This document shows positions 51,552 through 60,429 of a DNA stretch of 64,000 bases, piece by piece (within the stretch, counting starts at the first letter, position 1; each line of letters begins with the position of its first letter). The DNA comes from an uncultured Alphaproteobacteria bacterium (GTDB lineage: Bacteria > Pseudomonadota > Alphaproteobacteria > Micavibrionales > Micavibrionaceae), in assembly GCA_946481075.1 (NCBI GenBank), contig CAMLMC010000004.1, forward strand, positions 62,001 to 126,000, in the 5' to 3' direction. The notes below the pieces were generated by a model. It was not told the DNA's origin. It saw only the letters and a list, made by a program, of their open reading frames with translations, and did no database searches. The translations under genes were made by a program, and so were the position numbers.

Positions 51552-53404
51552 AACGATATCTTGTTATCGCCGCGTTTTTATCACTTTTCGCAATAACACC
51601 CGTTTTTGCCGCCGAAGAAGGTTTGGGACAGACGCCGTTCGGCGACCCGACGGGCGGCACCAATGGTGGCTCTTGCGACTTCACTGCGATCAAAGACTCC
51701 CTTTACGAAACAGAATCCGGCGGCGCCCTAGAGGCTTCATATAGAAAACAAGGCCCTATGACACGCTATGGCCAAGCGCGTGGACGGTATCAGTTTGTTG
51801 AAGAGACACAAAACCGCATGCTTTCACAACATCCGGAATGTACCCCTAACGGACAAAACTGTTATGGCGCGAATATATATAATCAGGAATGCTGGCAAAC
51901 ACAGGAATGCCTGATGGACTTAAACCTTGCAAAAAATCTGGATTCCATTCGTAGCAACCCCGATTGTCAGGCAATCATGGGCACGACAATACAAGGCAAG
52001 CGGGTAACACAGCGCTATGGAACACAAATATCCGATCCTTGCGTAGTGACGGAATCCGGTCTTGCCGCCGCGTGGCACTTGGGCGGTGATGACGCCTGCG
52101 CCAACATTAAAAACGGCTATTGCGGGGGCTGGGGTGATTTTGACGGAAATGGCGGCGGATGCACGAACATGGGCACCAGCGAGTCTTGGTATATTTGTCA
52201 GCACGGCAGTCTGCCGATGCCTGGCCAATGTACGCCGGCTCCGGGACAGTCGGGTTCTTATGATCCAGGCACATCGGATCCTACCCTAACATTGAAACAG
52301 CTTGAAAGCCTGATTGGTCAGGGTGACGAGGGCTTCATCAACACGGGCGGCACCATCAAAGGAAACTGGGTGGCAAGCCTGATGCTGATGGCCGAACAAT
52401 TTACGGCGAATATGGCTTACCAATTAAAAGCCATCGGCATGTTCTTTGACGCCAAGGAACAGCTGGAGGCGCAGCGTGATTTCCAGGAACGCGTGGCCGA
52501 AGCACACCGTGATTATCATCCATCGGAACAGATGTGTACCTTCGGCACCTTCTCTACCAATCTGGCAAGCACACAGCGCCGCGCCGACCTGACCCGCGAC
52601 GCAATTTCGGAAGAAGGAATCGACCGAGAGATCGGCGGGGGCGATGGCAAGGGCAATACAGGCAGCACGGATACCCTGTCGCGCATAAAACAATTCCGCG
52701 ACAAATATTGCAATCCGAAAGACAACGGCCATGGCCTTGCCCTTCTGTGCCCGAATGAAACCGATGCGGACATGCAAAACCGTGATATCGATTACACCCG
52801 CACGGTCGATATGCCGCTCACACTGGATGTCAACCTGACGGACAACGAAACAACCGATGACGAGGAAACGATTTTTGCCTTGATCGATTATCTGTTCATG
52901 CACGATCCGATCCCGCGTGTACCGAAAGACGCGTTGAAGTTGCAAAAATATCAATACCATTACCAAAACCTGCGATCGATCGTCGCCATGCGCGGCGTGG
53001 CGCGCAACAGCGTCGCCAATATTATCGCCCTGAAATCGGCAAGTCCCGAGCAGGCAAGCCAGTCCGGCCCCTATCTGAAAGCCCTGATGAAGGAAATGGG
53101 TCTGGCCGAAGACGAAGTTGAAAAATTGTTGGGCGAAAACCCCAGCTATTACGCGCAGATGGAATTCCTGACCAAAACCATCTACCAAAACCCGAGTTTC
53201 TATTCGAACCTCTATGACAAACCGGCCAACGTCAAACGCATTCGTGCGGCGATGAAAGCGATCAAGCTGATGAACGACCGCGATATCCATATGGCCCTTG
53301 TCCGGCGTGAAATGCTGCTGTCCATGATGCTGGAACTGCGGCTGCGCGAACGGGCGGGTCTTGTTTATGACGCCACGGAAAACGCCCTGTTCAAGGAAAA
53401 CTAA
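51548..53404 (+). CDS. exported paralogue 3: muramidase-like domain fused to the shared domain
   Basis: A 618-residue exported protein (signal ends FAAEE near residue 21). Residues 43-220 look like a lysozyme/transglycosylase-fold domain: DSLYETESGG with candidate catalytic Glu56, then RYGQARGRYQFVEETQNRML, and ESGLAAAWHLGGDDAC...DFDGNG, all patterns of phage-type muramidases. The shared family domain follows from about residue 255: LMLMAEQFTANMAYQ, DYHPSEQMCTFGT, YCNPKDNGHGLALLC and PSYYAQMEFLTKTIYQNPSF. Translation is coupled to the upstream gene. A peptidoglycan-cutting role is inference. Confidence 0.8.
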   Translation: MKRYLVIAAFLSLFAITPVFAAEEGLGQTPFGDPTGGTNGGSCDFTAIKDSLYETESGGALEASYRKQGPMTRYGQARGRYQFVEETQNRMLSQHPECTPNGQNCYGANIYNQECWQTQECLMDLNLAKNLDSIRSNPDCQAIMGTTIQGKRVTQRYGTQISDPCVVTESGLAAAWHLGGDDACANIKNGYCGGWGDFDGNGGGCTNMGTSESWYICQHGSLPMPGQCTPAPGQSGSYDPGTSDPTLTLKQLESLIGQGDEGFINTGGTIKGNWVASLMLMAEQFTANMAYQLKAIGMFFDAKEQLEAQRDFQERVAEAHRDYHPSEQMCTFGTFSTNLASTQRRADLTRDAISEEGIDREIGGGDGKGNTGSTDTLSRIKQFRDKYCNPKDNGHGLALLCPNETDADMQNRDIDYTRTVDMPLTLDVNLTDNETTDDEETIFALIDYLFMHDPIPRVPKDALKLQKYQYHYQNLRSIVAMRGVARNSVANIIALKSASPEQASQSGPYLKALMKEMGLAEDEVEKLLGENPSYYAQMEFLTKTIYQNPSFYSNLYDKPANVKRIRAAMKAIKLMNDRDIHMALVRREMLLSMMLELRLRERAGLVYDATENALFKEN

Positions 53405-53453
53405 GCCTCTGTTTTGATTGTATTTATGGCTAACGCGGCACCAACTCCGCTTT

Positions 53454-53469
53454 TGGCATCCTGCTTGCA
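53454..53469 (+). promoter_or_regulatory. sigma-54 (-24/-12) promoter for flgK-flgL
   Basis: TGGCAT-CCTGC-TTGCA matches the consensus TGGCAC-N5-TTGCA with the required GG-N10-GC spacing, 59 bp upstream of the flgK start. RpoN control of hook and hook-associated genes is well established in alphaproteobacteria such as Caulobacter. Confidence 0.75.
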
Positions 53470-53527
53470 TCGTCTCTATCACCGGCCGCGTCTGCGGCAG
53501 GCGAATGAGCAAAGGATGTGAGTATAT

Positions 53528-55984
53528 ATGTCATTTATGGCCCTGAATTCCGCCTTGACCGGCCTGCGCGCGGCGCAGGTCCAGCTCAACACGATTTCGA
53601 CCAATATCGCGAACGCGACAACGCCGGGTTATAGCCGGAAAATCACCCCGCAAACCGCACAAGTCATTAATACGACTGGGGAAACCATCGGTGTGCGCAC
53701 CGAAACCCTGATCCGGCAGGTAGACCTCAATCTGGAGCGGGAGCTATGGACACAGATCAGCGTGGTTTCGGCAGCCGATGTGCGCGCCGGCTATCTCGGC
53801 AGTATCGAACAATTCCACGGCCCGTCGAACAAGGAGCTTTCGATCGCGGCAGAAATTTCCCAATTGAAGGACAAATTCGCCGCCCTGTCTGATTCACCTT
53901 CGGATGGATTTCTTTTGCAGGCAACTTTGTCCCAAGCCGAGGATGTGGCAAACAAATTCAATGATTTCGGGGAACTTATCACCCAGCTGCGCAACGATGC
54001 GCAGGACGAAATGGTGCAAACGGTCGATCGTATTAACGCTATTTTGACGACGATCTCCGAATTGAACGGCAACATCAAGGGGGCCGCGAATGTTGGCGGC
54101 AGCACGGCGGCGCTCGAAGACAAACGCGATGAAGCGGTAAAGGAGCTCTCCAGCCTTATCGACGTCAATTTCTTCATGCGTGGCGATGGCGTCATGGTCA
54201 TCCAGACCAAGACCGGCGTACAACTGGCGGATGAACGAACACGTGAAGTCTTTTTCGCACCCGAGCGCATTGGCCCGACCACGAGTTATCCGGATAGCGT
54301 CAGCGGCGTTTATGTCGGCGGTAACCCCATAGGAAACCCCAGCTCCGCCGATGTCACCGCGACGGGTGTCGGCGGCAAGCTCGGCGCCCTTATCGAATTA
54401 CGCGATCAAACGCTCATTCAATATCAAACGCAGGTGGACGAACTTGCCCACAAACTCGCCTTGCGCATGGAAGCGCAAGGTTTGCGTCTGTTTACAGATG
54501 CCTCCGGCGGCGTGCCGCTTGATACTCCGCCCGATCCGGGCCCCCCGCCCGTATCTGTTACCTATGTGGGATTCGCCACCAAAATTCAGGTGAATGAAAG
54601 CATCCGCAACAATATCACCTTGCTACAGCAAGGGACCTATACATCGGATCAGGCAATCCCCTCTGCTTCCAATGAGGTTATCCGGCGCGTGATCCAGTAT
54701 GGTTTCGGCGATGTGAATTACCAGCAGGCGGCAGGGACAACCGACCTGAATATCGCTCTGCCCGCCACGGACTTACAGCAATGGCTGGGCCTTTACTCGA
54801 CAAACCGCGTTGTCGGCGGCATCAATCTTGCTGACTTCTCGCAAATATCAGACGGGGTTTCTGGAACATCCGACCTTCTGGAAGACCTTGATGAATTTTT
54901 CATCAACCCTGCAGACGACCAGTTCCGGATCACATTTTCAGATCCGCGCCTTGGCATTCCCGACATGACGATTACGGTCGATTTGAGCGATGCGCAGGCC
55001 GCCTTTCCGATCAACGGCACGACCATCAACAATGCATTGGATCAGGTAATCGCCCAAATCAACGACCAGATCGCAACTGCCGTGGGGGGCACGCCTGCCT
55101 TTGCGGGTTTTGATGCAACCGCCACACGCAATTCGTATGGCCAGCTGGTGATCGAAAGCCGTGCGAATACAACATACAGCGCCAGCGGTTTTGCAAACGC
55201 GATGGGGACGGATGCCTTCGGTGCGCTCGGCCTGCAGGAACGAACCTACGCGGTGGAAGACCCCTATTTCGATGTGCAGGTTGGCGCCGGAACGCCCGTG
55301 CGCATTACGCTGGAACCCGGCGACGATATCAATGACCTGATCGATAAGATGGAATACGACCCGATCTCCGGTTCGGGCGTGCCGGGTCTGCATGTGGACT
55401 TCGATGCCCTCACAGGGCGCCTGACCCTGCGCCCCGGCATGGATAATACCAATGGCGGACCGCGTTTTGGCGGCGATATCAAGATCGTGGCAGGGCCGAC
55501 ATTGACGGACGGCGCGGTAAACCCTGTTCTGGCGGCTTTGCCGCAAGGGGTCAGCATGGCAGGCGCGCTATTCGGCAGCTATGCGGTCAGCGGGGGCAAT
55601 GTCACGGAAAGTTCACCTGTCACCAATGTCAATTACGGTTCGGAAACATTCCTGGGTTCTGGCGTGTTCGTGACCTTCCGGCGCGATTATCTGGGGCCCG
55701 CCGCCAATGTAAATTCAGGAATCCTTACCGGCAGCAATCTGGTCGATTTCGCCCAGAAAATGGTGAACGCGCACGGGCAGGACATCGTCATTAACGATGC
55801 CCGCAAAAGCGATGGCGAAACGCTAAAGGCACTGATGCAAGAGCGTGTCCTGAACGATATGGGCGTGAATATCGATGAGGAGATGGCGAATTTGATTGTG
55901 GTGCAGAACGCCTATGCCGCGGCCGCACGCGCAGTAACGGCGGCCAGCGAAATGTTCGACGAATTACTGGCGGCTTTCCGCTAG
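53528..55984 (+). CDS. flgK: flagellar hook-associated protein 1 (FlgK)
   Basis: Forms the first hook-filament junction ring. The N-terminal rod/hook-family helix MALNSALTGLRAAQVQLNTISTNIANATTPGYSRK and the following D0/D1 region (LNGNIKGAANVGGSTAALEDKRDEAVKELSSL) identify it, and it ends with the matching heptad-rich C-terminal helix (NLIVVQNAYAAAARAVTAASEMFDELL). At 818 residues it is well above the enteric length (about 550); the extra part is the variable central domain. It is exported by the flagellar type III apparatus and transcribed from the sigma-54 promoter upstream. flgL follows after 21 bases. Confidence 0.93.
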   Translation: MSFMALNSALTGLRAAQVQLNTISTNIANATTPGYSRKITPQTAQVINTTGETIGVRTETLIRQVDLNLERELWTQISVVSAADVRAGYLGSIEQFHGPSNKELSIAAEISQLKDKFAALSDSPSDGFLLQATLSQAEDVANKFNDFGELITQLRNDAQDEMVQTVDRINAILTTISELNGNIKGAANVGGSTAALEDKRDEAVKELSSLIDVNFFMRGDGVMVIQTKTGVQLADERTREVFFAPERIGPTTSYPDSVSGVYVGGNPIGNPSSADVTATGVGGKLGALIELRDQTLIQYQTQVDELAHKLALRMEAQGLRLFTDASGGVPLDTPPDPGPPPVSVTYVGFATKIQVNESIRNNITLLQQGTYTSDQAIPSASNEVIRRVIQYGFGDVNYQQAAGTTDLNIALPATDLQQWLGLYSTNRVVGGINLADFSQISDGVSGTSDLLEDLDEFFINPADDQFRITFSDPRLGIPDMTITVDLSDAQAAFPINGTTINNALDQVIAQINDQIATAVGGTPAFAGFDATATRNSYGQLVIESRANTTYSASGFANAMGTDAFGALGLQERTYAVEDPYFDVQVGAGTPVRITLEPGDDINDLIDKMEYDPISGSGVPGLHVDFDALTGRLTLRPGMDNTNGGPRFGGDIKIVAGPTLTDGAVNPVLAALPQGVSMAGALFGSYAVSGGNVTESSPVTNVNYGSETFLGSGVFVTFRRDYLGPAANVNSGILTGSNLVDFAQKMVNAHGQDIVINDARKSDGETLKALMQERVLNDMGVNIDEEMANLIVVQNAYAAAARAVTAASEMFDELLAAFR

Positions 55985-56005
55985 AAAGATAACAGGAGTT
56001 AGACG

Positions 56006-57136
56006 ATGGTAAATATATCAACACTCGGACAGTCACTGGACCAGATTGCGCGCCTGAAAGCGCAGCAAAAGACAATGGGGGAACTGCAGGTACAAATCGC
56101 CAGCGGCAAGAAGACCCAAAAGCTTTCCGGTCTTGGCAACGATATCATTCGCACGGTCAGATCGCGCTCCGGCATCAACTCTCTTGAAACCTACAATTCG
56201 AATATCACAAATGCCGACCGCCGTATTAAAATGATGCTGACCTCCGTCGCGGAAATCAAGGCGCAGGCCCAGAACATATCCAGCGGTCTCAGTTCCGCCA
56301 TTCAGGAAGGGGATTATCCCGATCTGGAATCGATGAAGGCCATGGCGGAAAACGTCTATAACTTCATTCTGGATGCCATGAACCAACAGGACGGCGAACG
56401 CTATCTTTTTGGCGGGGGCGATACATCGGCACTTCCGATCAACGATACAGGACTATACAATAGTTTCCTCGGCTCTTTCCTGCCGGATGAAAGCGATATT
56501 TCCAATCCGCCTCTCGCGGCGTCGGGAATCATCGGTAGCTGGGGTGATGGTACAATTACCACGGACGAATTCATCGCCTCCTATCACGCGACATCCGACA
56601 CCGTGTTGGGTTTTTCCAACGCCCTGACAACAGACACAGCCGGCAAGACGACCGTGCGTGTGAATGACGGATCGGAATTCGACTACACCACCCTTGCGAA
56701 CAAAACGCCGATGAAAGACATCATCATGGTACTTGGCGTATTAAAAAATATGCCGCCTGTCGAACACGCCCCGGGCGCCCTCAACGATCCTCTTGCGACC
56801 AATCTGGCCGAAGACACCGCGCCCTTCCCACCAAGAGAAAAACAGGAAAACTTTTTTAAGGTCCTCAACGATCTGGCGGCTACCTTAAACAAAGCCGTCC
56901 AGAATATGGACCAAACGACCTACAAACTTTCGCAGGTTCAGGCACAGATCGCGCTGGTGAAACAATCCAACACCGACCAGATCAACGCCTATACGGATAT
57001 TGTCGCTGATTCGGAAAACGTGGACATCACGGAAGTCTCGGCGATGATCCTGCAAATGCAAACACAGTTGCAGGCCTCTTTTCAGGTGACGGCGCTCGTC
57101 TCGCAATTGACACTGGCCAATTTCCTTGGCCGCTAG
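56006..57136 (+). CDS. flgL: flagellar hook-associated protein 3 (FlgL, flagellin-like)
   Basis: The second hook-filament junction protein, 376 residues. The N-terminal flagellin-like helix region (GELQVQIASGKKTQKLSGLGND, NADRRIKMMLTSVAEIKAQAQNI) and C-terminal helix (ADSENVDITEVSAMILQMQTQLQASFQVTALVSQLTLANFLGR) are typical. YLFGG in the first part is a FlgL hallmark. AGGAG precedes the ATG. Co-transcribed with flgK; flagellin genes are not in the window. It converges on the TcpQ-like gene. Confidence 0.92.
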   Translation: MVNISTLGQSLDQIARLKAQQKTMGELQVQIASGKKTQKLSGLGNDIIRTVRSRSGINSLETYNSNITNADRRIKMMLTSVAEIKAQAQNISSGLSSAIQEGDYPDLESMKAMAENVYNFILDAMNQQDGERYLFGGGDTSALPINDTGLYNSFLGSFLPDESDISNPPLAASGIIGSWGDGTITTDEFIASYHATSDTVLGFSNALTTDTAGKTTVRVNDGSEFDYTTLANKTPMKDIIMVLGVLKNMPPVEHAPGALNDPLATNLAEDTAPFPPREKQENFFKVLNDLAATLNKAVQNMDQTTYKLSQVQAQIALVKQSNTDQINAYTDIVADSENVDITEVSAMILQMQTQLQASFQVTALVSQLTLANFLGR

Positions 57137-57142
57137 GAATGA

Positions 57143-58003
57143 TCAGGTCGCGCTTTGAATCGTGACCTGTCTACCGGAAATCACCGCGCTCAGGCCGTGA
57201 ACGGAAAGCATTTCGTTTAGAACAACATTCCATGGTTTACCCCCCTGCCACGATACGGTTGTTCCGGCATCGATGGCGGGAGAGAAAGAAAAGCTGTAAT
57301 CCGGCGGAACGACTTGCGTCAGTGCAAGCGCAAGCGGCAGGTCACGCCCAAACCCGACGGCTTCTGTATATTGGCTTTGCGTAGGGTTCGCTTGCTGCGG
57401 CAAGGTCGGCGCGGGACGCGGCATCAACGGCTGCGCCTGAATCACCGGCGGTTGTTGTGGTTGCTGCAAGGACGCGCCGTCCCCGCCCGGTAGGGGCGTG
57501 ATGGAAGACACGCTATAATCGAAATGTTGCGGGGCCGGTTTGTGCGGCGGAAGAGATGGATTGCCATCAAACCGCGAAGTGATCGCGGCCCGTGCGATAC
57601 GCCCGTGGCCGCTATCGCTGCCGGGCGTGACAACGGGGCGTAGATTACCGGTACCTTCTATCATCGCCTGATCGAGCGATACCGCGTTGTTCACCCCATG
57701 CGTTGCACCGCTTCCCTGCAATGGATAGGGATTGATGGAAAGTCCGCCATCTGCACTCGCTGGTTTTTGGGGCTGACTGGCAACCTCGCCGGGCATGGGG
57801 GATAGGGCCATGGCTTCCACATCCGGCGCGGGCACAATCGGCATCGGCATATCCGCAGGAGCGGATGGGAGTGTGGGCGCCTGTTGAACCTGCGCCTGCT
57901 GCTGTTGCGCAGGCGGCGGCGTAAATTGAAATCCTGCTTGCGCAGGCAAAGCCACGCCCATCAAAGCGGCGGCGGAAACAATGGTAAGACGCGCGAATGT
58001 CAT
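57143..58003 (-). CDS. exported protein with TcpQ-like C-terminal domain
   Basis: A 286-residue protein with a cleavable signal (ALPAQAG near residue 23). A long Pro/Gln-rich region (residues 28-200) is followed by a compact C-terminal domain: RDLPLALALTQVVPPDYSFSFSPAIDAGTTVSWQGGKPWNVVLNEML and GLSAVISGRQVTIQ. This W-x-G-G-x-P-W-x-x-V-L pattern is that of TcpQ/PilL-type outer-membrane-associated domains. The gene closes the icmT-dotB-dotC-dotD block, so it may extend the outer-membrane cap of this secretion system; inference. Confidence 0.7.
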   Translation of the reverse strand: MTFARLTIVSAAALMGVALPAQAGFQFTPPPAQQQQAQVQQAPTLPSAPADMPMPIVPAPDVEAMALSPMPGEVASQPQKPASADGGLSINPYPLQGSGATHGVNNAVSLDQAMIEGTGNLRPVVTPGSDSGHGRIARAAITSRFDGNPSLPPHKPAPQHFDYSVSSITPLPGGDGASLQQPQQPPVIQAQPLMPRPAPTLPQQANPTQSQYTEAVGFGRDLPLALALTQVVPPDYSFSFSPAIDAGTTVSWQGGKPWNVVLNEMLSVHGLSAVISGRQVTIQSAT

Positions 58004-58144
58004 GTCGGGACCTCTGTAGAAGCCATTCTTAATTGTCGGAATATATGAAAGACCATAATGCGATGAGCCGTAAATAACAAGCCCAACCTGTTTTGATCTG
58101 AAGCCGCCACGAGGAACTAACTTCAGGAAAAACGATCTTTGCCC

Positions 58145-58444
58145 TTAACCGTAATCGACCATTTTCTTGCGGTTGTAGGAAATCCATCCCGGGCGCTTTT
58201 GCCCCAGTAGCCACGCGCGGAAGGCCCGCAGAGCCGCATCGAAGGTTAGGCCGCGCTGTTCCATAAACCAGAATATGGCGGTCAGCGTCACCGCCACGAA
58301 TAACGTGCTCCAGCGGGCATGGAACAGCAATACGATATAAGGGATCGCGAGGCGTGAATCGAACGGTCCGAAACGCACGGGGCGCATCGAATTGCGCCAG
58401 TGCCAGTTGGCCCGTTCTTCCTGGGTATCTTCTATATGACCCAT
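58145..58444 (-). CDS. icmT: IcmT/DotS-like membrane protein
   Basis: A 99-residue protein close in size to Legionella IcmT (86). WHWRNSMRPVRFGPFDSRLAIPYIVLLFHARWSTLFVAVTLTAIFWF holds the family features: the WR-N-S motif, a D-x-R-x-x-x-P-x-L-L-x-H segment and two hydrophobic stretches, followed by the basic RAFRAWLLGQKRPG. It overlaps the dotB stop by one base (TAATG), the same gene order as other IncI/Dot systems (dotB next to icmT). Confidence 0.88.
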   Translation of the reverse strand: MGHIEDTQEERANWHWRNSMRPVRFGPFDSRLAIPYIVLLFHARWSTLFVAVTLTAIFWFMEQRGLTFDAALRAFRAWLLGQKRPGWISYNRKKMVDYG

Positions 58445-59613
58445 TAGTCACCGCCTCCCGCGCCCGTGGAAGACGAGAGCACAATATAAGTCCGGCGGTC
58501 GATCAATCCGGCATCGAAGGCAACCCCCGCCGATTTCGCCATGCTCTGGCCGTTTAGCGGCAGCATGCGCTGAATCTCCGTCGGCCAATCCTTGAAATCC
58601 ATGCCCAGCAATTTATCACGCACTTCGTCGGTAAAGCGCATCCATTCGCGCACGCCCATGCGCCCGCCGGTTGTTTTCGGCACCAATGTCTGCGTGACCA
58701 CCATGCGCACGGTTTCCATCAAGGCATAGGCACGCTCGGACCGCTCGTTCGGCTCAAAACTCGCGACCATGCGCTGAATTGTGGCGGCGACCCCCGTCGT
58801 GTGTGTCGTGGTGAAAACCAAGTGGCCGGTTTGCGCGGCTTCGATCGCGGCGGAAATCGTTTCCTTATCGCGCGCCTCGCCGACCAGAATGATATTCGGT
58901 TTACGGCGCAGGGCATTGCGCACACCGCGCGCAAAATCCGGGAGGTGACGCGGAATTTCGGTCTGCGAGAGAAGAGAGCGGGGAGACTTGATCGTGTCAT
59001 ATACATACTCGATCGGCGCCTCATAACACACGACCTTGCCGCATCCACGCTTGCGCTCCATCAACATGCGGATGCCAGCGGCCAGCAATGTCGTTTTACC
59101 GGACCCTGTCGGCCCTGTCACAATAACCATCCCCTGACGCGGCGCCCAGCCCTTGATAATCTCCTCCTCGACATTGAGGTCGGTCATGGTTGGCGGTTCG
59201 TTGGGCAACACACGCATTGTAATCGACGCACTGTCGCGGCCACGCGACAAAATCGCCGTGACGTTCACGCGGAAACGAATGCGGGTATAACGGTCTGGAC
59301 GGATTTCATAGGACAGATCGAGATCGTGGCCTGAGGCCAGACGCGCCCCCGCCTCTGGTCCGTAAATTTTTGTCAGAAAGACATTCATGTCGGCCGCATC
59401 GACAGGACGGAACGTCGCCGGATAAAGCGTGCCGTAAATTTCGTTGTAAACAGGACGGTCGGTCTGGATCGTAATATCGGACGAGTTTTTCTTCACGCAC
59501 CACAAAAGGAACGTGTCGATAATATCATCCGTAAAGCGGCTCGGTTCATCCGGCCACGTTTGCGCGATATTGTCTTTTGCCTTGAGAAGGCTTACCGGTT
59601 TGCGGGCTGCCAT
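58444..59613 (-). CDS. dotB: DotB secretion ATPase (TraJ-like, VirB11/PilT class)
   Basis: A hexameric traffic ATPase of 389 residues that joins the cytoplasmic complex at DotO. Walker A GPTGSGKTTLLAAG is at residues 167-180. The Asp-box region CYEAPIEYVYD, Walker-B-like NIILVGEARDKET (240-252) and His box TGHLVFTTTHT (262-272) are all intact. Length matches Legionella DotB (377). The ATG lies within the end of dotC (22-base overlap), so translation is coupled. Confidence 0.95.
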   Translation of the reverse strand: MAARKPVSLLKAKDNIAQTWPDEPSRFTDDIIDTFLLWCVKKNSSDITIQTDRPVYNEIYGTLYPATFRPVDAADMNVFLTKIYGPEAGARLASGHDLDLSYEIRPDRYTRIRFRVNVTAILSRGRDSASITMRVLPNEPPTMTDLNVEEEIIKGWAPRQGMVIVTGPTGSGKTTLLAAGIRMLMERKRGCGKVVCYEAPIEYVYDTIKSPRSLLSQTEIPRHLPDFARGVRNALRRKPNIILVGEARDKETISAAIEAAQTGHLVFTTTHTTGVAATIQRMVASFEPNERSERAYALMETVRMVVTQTLVPKTTGGRMGVREWMRFTDEVRDKLLGMDFKDWPTEIQRMLPLNGQSMAKSAGVAFDAGLIDRRTYIVLSSSTGAGGGD

Positions 59614-60425
59614 CCTTGAGTTCCGGTTTGCAGTTTGGACGGATCCGTGATCGATATGGCGCGATCCCCGACCCGCATTTCATTACCGCCACCGGTTACG
59701 CCGCGATCAACCTGCAGAGCGTACGGAGGCGAGACCATGCCTTGCGCCAAAAGCGTTCTATATCGTACCATGCCGTTGTAATCCGACGCCAGTTTGTTCA
59801 AATCCGCCTGAAAAATTTCATCCGCCTGTTCGACTCCGGCTTTCCAGCCTTTTTCGACATAGCCGTTCCACAATTGCAGTTCGTGTTTGTCGGTCGGCAA
59901 CAGGATATCCGGCGGCGGCGTGATATCGCCCCATTGACGTTCCAGATAGGCGCGCCATGTGCGCGCGGCGGAGACGATACGGGCATTGCGGCCGATATTA
60001 TAGATGCGGTCCGATACGGCGGCAGATTGTCCGCCCTGATCGATCAGCATGGCATCGACGGCCTCACCGATCACCGGCGGTTCGATCAGAAGGCCCGATG
60101 GCGCCGGGATCAAGAGCTGACGAAAATCGAACACCTTGTCGAGGTAACGCGCCCGTGTTTCCATTTCCTGTCGGATAAAATAGGTGCGCCACGCAAGCCC
60201 GCCGCGCGCGCCATAGGACAATGCGGCCTCTTTCAGCGCATCGGCGCGAATATCGATCGGCATACCGGTCTGGCCTTCGACTTCGGCAGGTTTCTTTTGA
60301 ATCTGTATGCTCTGGATTTGTTCGAGCGAAGGCGGCGGCGCAATCTCATCCGCGGCAAAAGCAATCGCCGGCATGAGGGCCAGCGCTGCAAAAGCGGTCA
60401 GGAAAAATGTCGCGCGGCGCATCAT
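59592..60425 (-). CDS. dotC: DotC outer-membrane-associated core protein (TraI-like), no lipobox
   Basis: A 277-residue DotC homologue. Family motifs are clear: IRADALKEAALSYGARGGLAWRTYFI, LDKVFDFRQLLIPAPSGLLIEPPVI, ARTWRAYLERQW and LLPTDKHELQLWNGYVEKGWKAGVEQADEIF. Legionella DotC is a lipoprotein; here the signal peptide ends AIAFAADE with no cysteine, so it is probably cleaved by signal peptidase I. It starts 5 bases after dotD stops and overlaps dotB by 22 bases. Confidence 0.93.
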   Translation of the reverse strand: MMRRATFFLTAFAALALMPAIAFAADEIAPPPSLEQIQSIQIQKKPAEVEGQTGMPIDIRADALKEAALSYGARGGLAWRTYFIRQEMETRARYLDKVFDFRQLLIPAPSGLLIEPPVIGEAVDAMLIDQGGQSAAVSDRIYNIGRNARIVSAARTWRAYLERQWGDITPPPDILLPTDKHELQLWNGYVEKGWKAGVEQADEIFQADLNKLASDYNGMVRYRTLLAQGMVSPPYALQVDRGVTGGGNEMRVGDRAISITDPSKLQTGTQGWQPANR

Positions 60426-60429
60426 GGGA

